7,208 bases of DNA from Pseudomonadota bacterium (GTDB taxonomy: Bacteria; Desulfobacterota; WTBG01; JAGOGO01): the NCBI GenBank assembly GCA_021160085.1, contig JAGHDE010000164.1, forward strand, positions 1-7,208, written 5' to 3'. Under the pieces are notes generated by a model. The model did not search any database and was not told the origin of the DNA. It saw nothing but the letters and a program-made list of their open reading frames with translations. Made by a program: the position numbers and the translations under genes. Position 1 is the first letter of the stretch. Every line of letters starts with the position of its first letter. This document shows, piece by piece, positions 1 to 5,187 of the stretch.

Positions 1-28
1 GCAAACTATTCTATTACCCGAGTAACAA

Positions 29-928
29 TTAAATTTTTAAATATCGACCCAAAGAGAAAAAACTCCCCAGGAATCCAGTCACCATTCCCCCCACACCAAT
101 CAGAATAACATATTTTAGGGGAAGAAACGATATTTGCATAAACTGCAAAGGCAAGAAAGACGAATGAGCCATCCAGTTGGTGAATACGTGATAGCCGGCA
201 TACAAAGCAAGCAATGCCACAAAAGCGCCCAAAAGCCCCTGGAATATCCCTTCAATAAAAAATGGTGTCCTTATAAAAAAATTGCTGGCCCCTACTAATT
301 TCATTATTTCAATTTCTTCTTTTCGGGCATACACAGTGAGCTTTATAGTATTGGAGATGATAAAAACTGTGGCCAGCAAAATAACAGCTCCCACCGCCAC
401 GATGGCCGATTTAACGAAGTTAAAAAAGGCTGCATATCCTTTGATCCAAATCCTGCCATATTCAATCTCATCAACCGCGGATATTTTTTCAACCTTAACG
501 GCAAAGTTTTTTATTGTTTGAGGGTTGTTGTACTCTTCCTTAAGTTGAATCTCGATAGAGGCGGGAAGAGGATTATCTTTAAGTTCTTCAAAAACGCCCG
601 ATTGGCCGGGAAAAGTATCCTTTAACAAACTGAGAGCCTCCTCCCTGGAAACAAAAGAAATCTTTTTGACCTCGTGAAAATCTGTTATCTTTTGTTTAAC
701 CAGGGTCAGTTCTTCCGGAGTAACAGCTTCCTTCAGATAAGCAGTAACGTTAATCTGGCTTTTCCATTTATCCAGGCAATGCTCAAGGTTTAGCGATATC
801 ATTAAAAAAGTGCTGAGCACTATTAATGAAAGACTTATTATCCCAATGGTTACAAGATTAATAACAAAAAAAACCCGGATGTTTTGAATCGCTTTTTTGA
901 TAAAATATAAAAGTTGTCTGATTATCAC
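29..928 (-). CDS. ftsX: FtsX, permease-like subunit of the FtsEX cell-division complex
   Basis: Inner-membrane partner of FtsE. In the family, FtsEX uses ATP binding and hydrolysis in FtsE to drive a shape change in FtsX that activates periplasmic or extracellular peptidoglycan hydrolases at the septum. Visible topology fits: TM1 about residues 22-46, an extracytoplasmic domain about 47-165, TM2 about 171-193, then the conserved cytoplasmic stretch around NTIKLTVYARKEEIEIMKLVGA's core (193-214; note RKEEIEIMKLVGA), TM3 about 223-247 and TM4 about 270-292. The length of 299 aa is normal. I chose the GTG at 926-928, which gives MIIRQLLYFIKKAIQNIR, a typical FtsX N-terminus. It follows the ftsE stop by one base (TAATGTG), which fits translational coupling. 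A TTG at 986-988 would add 20 unusual residues and overlap ftsE by 59 bases. The hydrolase partner is not in the window; only 28 bases remain downstream and they show no gene. Confidence 0.93.
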   Translation of the reverse strand: MIIRQLLYFIKKAIQNIRVFFVINLVTIGIISLSLIVLSTFLMISLNLEHCLDKWKSQINVTAYLKEAVTPEELTLVKQKITDFHEVKKISFVSREEALSLLKDTFPGQSGVFEELKDNPLPASIEIQLKEEYNNPQTIKNFAVKVEKISAVDEIEYGRIWIKGYAAFFNFVKSAIVAVGAVILLATVFIISNTIKLTVYARKEEIEIMKLVGASNFFIRTPFFIEGIFQGLLGAFVALLALYAGYHVFTNWMAHSSFLPLQFMQISFLPLKYVILIGVGGMVTGFLGSFFSLGRYLKI

Positions 929-929
929 A

Positions 930-1628
930 TTACTGAGGAATATAGGTGTCGGAATCTTTATAACTGGAAACAAACACCCCCTGAACAATCCCCTTTTTTA
1001 ACGCAATCAGTTTGGTGGGGTGGTAGCTCAAAAGGCTTCTGTTATGGGTAGCAATCACTACGGCTGTTCCCCAGGAGCTTATGATTTTAAAGAGCCGTAT
1101 GATTTCTTTGGTAATATCCTGGTCCAAATTTCCCGTAGGTTCATCAGCAAAAAGAATCATCGGATCATTAACAATGGCCCGTGCAATGGCAACTCTTTGT
1201 TGTTCTCCTCCTGACAGAACTAAGGGCACCGCATTCATTCTGTTTAACAAGCCGACATGCTTAAGGGCTTGATAAACTTTTTTTCTGATTGTCTTTTTAT
1301 TCAGCCCGATAACCTCTAAGGCTAAAGCTACATTCTCATAAACGGTCTGGTGATTAATCAACTTAAAATCTTGAAATACAAACCCTGCCCGGCGGCGCAA
1401 CAATGGTATGTCAGAGCCTTTGCCCCTCCCGATGTCCATTCCGTTAACGATAATCTGGCCCCTGGTAGGTTGTTCAGCACCAAACATTAGTTTCAACAAG
1501 GTGCTCTTGCCAGCCCCGCTGGGGCCAATAATAAAAACAAACTCTCCTTTATCTATTTTTAAATTTATATCGCTTAATGCCCGGTGCCTGGAAGTATAAC
1601 TTTTATATACATGAAACATCTGTATCAT
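930..1628 (-). CDS. ftsE: FtsE, ABC-type ATPase of the FtsEX cell-division complex
   Basis: Cytoplasmic ATP-binding subunit that pairs with FtsX at the division site. All ABC ATPase motifs are intact: Walker A GPSGAGKST (35-43), Q-loop in VFQDFKL (Q86), signature LSGGEQQR (138-145), Walker B ILFADEP (158-164) with catalytic E163, D-loop GNLD (166-169) and switch histidine H195 in ATHN. The RRR-x-GFVFQDF segment (78-88) is typical of FtsE rather than of other small ABC ATPases such as LolD, and ftsX follows directly. The 232 aa length is slightly above the usual 220-230 because of a short polar tail (221-232). The start is the ATG at 1626-1628; a second ATG three codons further in is also possible. 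No strong Shine-Dalgarno sequence is visible before either. A 77-base gap separates it from the membrane-protein gene upstream on the same strand, so the two could share a transcript, but no clear terminator or promoter settles this. Confidence 0.95.
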   Translation of the reverse strand: MIQMFHVYKSYTSRHRALSDINLKIDKGEFVFIIGPSGAGKSTLLKLMFGAEQPTRGQIIVNGMDIGRGKGSDIPLLRRRAGFVFQDFKLINHQTVYENVALALEVIGLNKKTIRKKVYQALKHVGLLNRMNAVPLVLSGGEQQRVAIARAIVNDPMILFADEPTGNLDQDITKEIIRLFKIISSWGTAVVIATHNRSLLSYHPTKLIALKKGIVQGVFVSSYKDSDTYIPQ

Positions 1629-1705
1629 AATAAAATTACAAAAAATTCTTTTGCTTCAAATTTTTTTGTGTAACATCATTTAGATTCCTTTGCAAGCACT
1701 TTCAG

Positions 1706-2722
1706 TTACTGCAAAAGCCCTGATCCGGAAAGCCCCAGGCATACCGAAGAGACCGTGAAGTAATCGATAGATTGAAAAGCCGCGATATAAAATAACAGAA
1801 CAACTATCGATGTAATAAGAATCAATTTAAATGGTAACCTTTTTTGAGGATATAGTAAGCAATTAACTTTATCCCAGCTCCGATGAAAGCGAAAAAGAGA
1901 TATAAAATTGTACATCACATAACATTCCACTGCAAACAGAGAAAATCCCAAGAATCCTGCCAGGGGCATTTCGAAAATCCTTATTCCATCAAAAAAAGGG
2001 ACTGTATATATCCATTTCGTTCGGGACCAGTAATTCCAGAATTCCCAGAGCAAACCACATAGTAATCCTGCCGTGATAAGGAGAAGAAAATTGCGTGGGC
2101 GCCCTTCTTCCCATTCTCGGAGCAAGGAGGAATTTCCGTGAATGTAATTTACAGGTTCCAGCAAAAAAGTGAACCCTGTCCAGATTAAAGGGAAACAATA
2201 TCGGGGAAAAACAAGTGGAGAAAGAAGAAAGACCGTTCCCATGATATAAAAAATCGGGAACCAGAGACCGGCTATAACCCGCCTTCGGGTTTTAACCTTG
2301 CGATAAAGACCCAGACAACCCAGTAATTCAGTGGTTTCAAAGAGACCGGGCAAAACAGTGGCATAGGAAATAAAATAACCACCCCAGCGAAGCGCCTGCT
2401 TGTCGATGACCTTTACATAATACCAGTTTTCCATCCTCAGATTGACCATTTCAAACAGGAGCCAGAAGGTTACCGACCAGGGTATCATCATCATCAGAAA
2501 TTCACGGGTCCGGCTGATAATGAGCGAGTTTCCCTGGAGACGATAAATGATCCCGTCCACAGTAAGGATATAGGACCACCAGACAAAAGGATAAAACCAG
2601 GAAGCAAAGGGCTCAATCCTGCCTGACATGCAGACTTCAGCAGCAGCAAACAAAACCAGACCGAGAGCGATCTGAATGTCTGCTCGTTTTTTGATCCGGA
2701 TCTGAGCAGATTTTAGCCTCAA
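1706..2722 (-). CDS. Polytopic membrane protein of unknown function built from two repeated four-helix units
   Basis: I do not recognise this 338 aa protein as a named family. About nine hydrophobic segments can be seen: 16-33, 39-60, 75-95, 114-135, 149-172, 176-194, 212-232, 252-277 and 296-316. The first eight form two similar four-helix units. Each has P-x-x-W, an acidic residue 11 residues after the Pro, Tyr 15 after it, then GNS, a basic stretch with Arg and Phe, LL-(F/W)-E-x-x-N, and W-x-Y (unit 1: P45, D56, Y60, G64-S66, E91, N94, W100; unit 2: P178, E189, Y193, G196-S198, E227, N230, W237). It is rich in Trp, Tyr and Phe. The layout recalls lycopene-cyclase-type membrane domains, but no P-x-E-(E/D) motif is present. 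The start is a TTG at 2720-2722 with a weak AGG eight bases upstream. An in-frame TAG at 2726-2728 rules out a longer form, and the next Met (32) would lose the first helix. It diverges from the glcD-like operon. Confidence 0.85.
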   Translation of the reverse strand: MRLKSAQIRIKKRADIQIALGLVLFAAAEVCMSGRIEPFASWFYPFVWWSYILTVDGIIYRLQGNSLIISRTREFLMMMIPWSVTFWLLFEMVNLRMENWYYVKVIDKQALRWGGYFISYATVLPGLFETTELLGCLGLYRKVKTRRRVIAGLWFPIFYIMGTVFLLSPLVFPRYCFPLIWTGFTFLLEPVNYIHGNSSLLREWEEGRPRNFLLLITAGLLCGLLWEFWNYWSRTKWIYTVPFFDGIRIFEMPLAGFLGFSLFAVECYVMYNFISLFRFHRSWDKVNCLLYPQKRLPFKLILITSIVVLLFYIAAFQSIDYFTVSSVCLGLSGSGLLQ

Positions 2723-2773
2723 TTTCTAAACCTGTAAAAAAAATGAAAGGTTGCCTGTTGCGCAAGATGGAAG

Positions 2774-2796
2774 CAGTTGTTTAATATCAACAACTG
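2774..2796. promoter_or_regulatory. Perfect palindrome over the operon promoter, candidate operator
   Basis: CAGTTGTT (2774-2781) and AACAACTG (2789-2796) are exact reverse complements separated by the 7-base spacer TAATATC. The palindrome covers the -35 hexamer and most of the -35/-10 spacer of the promoter for the glcD-like gene, the usual place for a dimeric repressor to block RNA polymerase. It lies upstream of the predicted transcription start, so it would act as DNA and not as an RNA hairpin of that transcript. It also lies about 50 bases upstream of the divergent membrane-protein gene, so it could control both. GntR-family regulators often control glycolate and lactate genes, but no regulator gene is in the window, so the binding protein is unknown. 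Confidence 0.55.
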
Positions 2797-2805
2797 ATAT
2801 ATAAT
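2777..2805 (+). promoter_or_regulatory. Sigma-70-like promoter of the glcD-PLD-glcF operon
   Basis: A perfect -10 hexamer TATAAT lies at 2800-2805. Seventeen bases upstream is TTGTTT (2777-2782), which matches the first three bases of the -35 consensus. The predicted start of transcription is near 2812, giving a leader of about 65 bases before the TTG start at 2877. The surroundings are AT-rich. The -10 match and spacing are good and the -35 is weak, as expected for a regulated promoter. Confidence 0.55.
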
Positions 2806-2858
2806 AACATAAAAGGATAAAAAAGAAAAAATTCTTGTTGAGACTTTATCTCAATTAT

Positions 2859-2871
2859 CTAAGGAGCTTAG
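2859..2871 (+). promoter_or_regulatory. Shine-Dalgarno sequence inside a small inverted repeat; decides the glcD start
   Basis: AAGGAG at 2861-2866 is the only good Shine-Dalgarno match in the leader. It stands 10 bases before the TTG at 2877-2879, so it supports that start over the TTG at 2835. It sits in CTAAG-GAG-CTTAG, a 5-base inverted repeat with the GAG in the loop. Just upstream, TTGAGA (2838-2843) and TCTCAA (2849-2854) form a second perfect stem around CTTTA. Both stems are short, so a regulatory role is speculative; the ribosome-binding-site call itself is firmer. Confidence 0.5.
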
Positions 2872-2876
2872 GCCTT

Positions 2877-4262
2877 TTGCTAAAGAAAAAAGTCATCTCA
2901 AAACTGGCTAAAATCGTAGGGCAAGACAACATCTCCACCAGTCAGGAAGATCTGGTCTGCTACTCCTATGATGCAGTAAATAAGAAATTCTTGCCCGATG
3001 CTGTCATCTTTCCTGCTGATTCCGGAGAAATTTCAGCCGTTCTCAAGCTTGCCAACAAAGAACAGTTTCCGGTTATTCCCCGGGGAGCTGGCACCGGGTT
3101 TAGCGGGGGAACCCTTCCAATATGGGGGGGAGTAGTTTTAGTAACCAGCCGGCTCAATCAAATTATTGAGATTGACACTGATAACTTAACCGCTGTTGTT
3201 GAGCCCGGTGTGGTTTGTGGTGAATTCCAGAAGGAAGTTGAAAAAGAGGGTCTTTACTATCCCCCTGATCCGGCCAGTCTTGCGTTTTCTACTCTGGGAG
3301 GCAATGTTGCTGAATGTGCTGGTGGTCCCCATGCTTTAAAATACGGGGTTACCCGGGATTATGTAACCGGCCTGGAGGCGGTTCTTCCAACCGGAGAGAT
3401 ATTTACCACTGGCGTGAAAACCATGAAAGGAGTGGTTGGGTACGATCTTACCCGCCTGATTGTTGGATCTGAGGGTACCCTGGCTATTGTAACCAGAATT
3501 TATCTTCGTCTCATTCCCAAACCGGAAACGACGCTTACAATCATGGCTATCTTTAAGAATATCGAAGCCGCCACCCGGACAGTAGCAAGCATTATTAAAG
3601 GAAAAACAGTCCCTTCAAAATTGGAATTCATGGATCAGGAGTCCATCAAGTGTGTGGAAACCTATCACAACCTTAATCTTCCTTCTGATACAAAAGCTTT
3701 ACTCCTCATCGAACTTGACGGGGATCTCATTACAGTGGAAAGACAGGCTGATTCAGTTGAAGAGATCTGCCGGGAACAAGGGTCATTCCGCGTTGATCGC
3801 GCCCGCAATTCGCAAGAGGCGGAAAGTCTGTGGGAGGTGCGGCAGGCGATCTCCCCTTCCCTGGCGCAGTTGAACCCCACCAAAATTAACGAGGATATTG
3901 TCGTCCCCCGAAGTAAAATTCCCTATATTATCAACCAAATCGAGAAGATAAAAAATAATTATCAGCTTCAAATCGTCTCCTTTGGACATGCCGGAGACGG
4001 AAACATCCATGTAAACATCATGATTGATGATAAGATTCCCGGAGAAAAGGAAAAAGCCGATAAAGCGACTAAGGAGATTTTTCAGGAGGTGTTAGAGGCC
4101 GGGGGAACCCTTTCTGGAGAACATGGCATCGGGATTACCAAAGCTTCTTATCTGGCCATGGAACTCCCTGAAAAAGAGATAGAACTGATGAAAAAAATCA
4201 AACGCGTCTTCGACCCGAATGAAATCCTCAATCCCGGGAAAATTTTTTATGGAAAAGTATAA
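2877..4262 (+). CDS. glcD: GlcD-type FAD-binding 2-hydroxyacid oxidoreductase (glycolate or D-lactate oxidase/dehydrogenase flavoprotein)
   Basis: Flavoprotein of the VAO/PCMH superfamily that oxidises a 2-hydroxyacid such as glycolate or D-lactate to the 2-oxoacid and passes electrons on, here probably to the GlcF-type protein two genes downstream. The N-terminal FAD-binding half shows PRGAGTGFSGG (68-78, pyrophosphate-binding loop), YPPDPAS (128-134), GGNVAECAGG (141-150), YGVTRDYVTGLE (156-167) and VGSEGTLAIVT (196-206). The C-terminal FAD-oxidase domain shows NEDIVVP (338-344), FGHAGDGNIHVN (369-380, metal/substrate histidines), EHGIG (415-419) and the usual ending FDPNEILNPGK (445-455). 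The 461 aa length is normal. I chose the TTG at 2877 because it follows AAGGAG and gives the standard start MLKKKVISKLAKIVG. The upstream TTG at 2835 adds 14 atypical residues and lacks a suitably spaced Shine-Dalgarno. It overlaps the next gene by 14 bases. The family is certain; the substrate is not, and glycolate versus D-lactate cannot be told from sequence by eye. Confidence 0.93.
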   Translation: MLKKKVISKLAKIVGQDNISTSQEDLVCYSYDAVNKKFLPDAVIFPADSGEISAVLKLANKEQFPVIPRGAGTGFSGGTLPIWGGVVLVTSRLNQIIEIDTDNLTAVVEPGVVCGEFQKEVEKEGLYYPPDPASLAFSTLGGNVAECAGGPHALKYGVTRDYVTGLEAVLPTGEIFTTGVKTMKGVVGYDLTRLIVGSEGTLAIVTRIYLRLIPKPETTLTIMAIFKNIEAATRTVASIIKGKTVPSKLEFMDQESIKCVETYHNLNLPSDTKALLLIELDGDLITVERQADSVEEICREQGSFRVDRARNSQEAESLWEVRQAISPSLAQLNPTKINEDIVVPRSKIPYIINQIEKIKNNYQLQIVSFGHAGDGNIHVNIMIDDKIPGEKEKADKATKEIFQEVLEAGGTLSGEHGIGITKASYLAMELPEKEIELMKKIKRVFDPNEILNPGKIFYGKV

Positions 4263-5187
4263 GCGAATTTATATCGAAACAGGGGTCATTGTCGGTATCG
4301 CCCTTCTCTTCATTTTTTTTATTAAACCCGGAGAGGAGGTGGGGGTTCATTTCAGTCCCGGCGGAAACATCCAAAGCTTGATTATTGAAAAGATTGACAG
4401 CGCTCAAAAAAAAATTGATGTGGCAATGTTTGCCTTTACCAGCAAAAAACTTGCCTGGGCTTTAATAAGGGCCAATAATCGAGGAGTAAAAACAAGGGTT
4501 ATCCTGGATGGAGGTTTCATAGAAAACGAGTATTCCCAGCATGGAGTTCTCTATGACCGGGGGGTCGAAGTTAAAATCGACAGAGATCACAGGCCAGTAT
4601 CAGGAGTGGGAAAAAGTTATGGGAAGATGCATAATAAGTTTGCGGTTATCGATGGAAAAACAGTGATCACCGGTTCCTATAACTGGACCGCATCAGCCGA
4701 AGAAAGGAATGAGGAAAACATTCTGATTTTCTCTTGCTCCTACCATACAGCAAAATCATATGAAAAAGAATTCAATAAAATCTGGGGAACTGGAATCCTT
4801 TTAAGTGAAAGCCGGCTTAAAAAAAATCTCTCTGATTTTCCGGTCATTTCCGCATCAGATATAGATAGCATTAAGAAAAATGCAAAGAAAATTGTCAAGG
4901 TGTGCGGAACTGTCTATAGTGTTTATCATTCTAAAGGAAGCAACACCTATTTTCTGCATCTTGGGTCTGGCAGTTCCTCTTTTAATGCAGTAATATTCAG
5001 CTCCTCCGCGGAAAAATTTCTCCAGATGGGACTTGATCCTTACAATTATCAGGGGAAAAGGGTAGAGCTTTTCGGCAGAATCATTGACCATCCTAAATAC
5101 GGTTTAGAGATGATTTTGGAGGATCCCTCCCAAATAAGACCTGGGAATGAAAAAACCATTACGGATAAGCACAAGGATGCCGCCTGA
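4249..5187 (+). CDS. Membrane-anchored single-HKD phospholipase D/Nuc-family protein with C-terminal OB-like domain
   Basis: Predicted phosphodiesterase, most like the Nuc endonuclease group of the PLD superfamily. An N-terminal hydrophobic segment (about 11-26), with Lys and Arg before it, looks like an uncleaved signal anchor that would place the enzyme outside the cytoplasmic membrane. The PLD domain spans about 33-180 and includes KKIDVAMFAFTS (54-65), typical of the family. It has one complete HKD motif: H128, K130, D135, then G142-S143 and N145, with the conserved acidic residue near E156. Single-HKD members act as dimers that build one active site. Residues about 214-297 form a second domain: VCGTVYSVYHSKG, NTYFLHLGSG, a phenylalanine-rich strand, YQGKRVELFGRI and a final strand ending in EDPSQI, a pattern seen in OB-fold nucleic-acid-binding domains. 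The start is the ATG at 4249 inside the glcD end, after GGGAA; the ATG at 4219 has no Shine-Dalgarno. It overlaps both neighbours. Substrate could be DNA, RNA or phospholipid; nuclease is favoured. Confidence 0.85.
   Translation: MEKYKRIYIETGVIVGIALLFIFFIKPGEEVGVHFSPGGNIQSLIIEKIDSAQKKIDVAMFAFTSKKLAWALIRANNRGVKTRVILDGGFIENEYSQHGVLYDRGVEVKIDRDHRPVSGVGKSYGKMHNKFAVIDGKTVITGSYNWTASAEERNEENILIFSCSYHTAKSYEKEFNKIWGTGILLSESRLKKNLSDFPVISASDIDSIKKNAKKIVKVCGTVYSVYHSKGSNTYFLHLGSGSSSFNAVIFSSSAEKFLQMGLDPYNYQGKRVELFGRIIDHPKYGLEMILEDPSQIRPGNEKTITDKHKDAA

Noticed and set aside
282..521. Plus-strand open frame of 79 codons within ftsX, and similar short frames opposite ftsE, the glcD-type and the glcF-type genes
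   Set aside because: They lie wholly inside well-supported genes on the other strand or in another frame, with no domain pattern of their own.
929..988. Longer ftsX starting at TTG 988
   Set aside because: It would overlap ftsE by 59 bases and add 20 residues unlike FtsX N-termini; the GTG at 928 gives the expected start.
1667..1695. Possible ftsE promoter on the minus strand, TTGCAA (1690-1695) and TACACA (complement of 1667-1672) with 17-base spacing
   Set aside because: The -10 matches only 3 of 6 consensus bases, so it is too weak to list in an AT-rich region.
1687..1717. Gapped inverted repeat CCTTTGCA / TGCAAAAG at the end of the membrane-protein gene, as a terminator
   Set aside because: The arms pair over 8 bases with one G-T wobble, but the loop is 15 bases, half lies in coding sequence, and no T-run follows on the minus strand.
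2835..2876. Longer glcD-type protein starting at TTG 2835
   Set aside because: The nearest upstream GGA is 17 bases away, while AAGGAG within this stretch serves the TTG at 2877, which gives the family-typical N-terminus.
4249..5187. PLD-family gene as part of a toxin, defence or mobile system
   Set aside because: No transposase, recombinase, terminal repeats, immunity gene or defence partner is nearby, and the overlaps with both neighbours argue against a recent mobile insertion.
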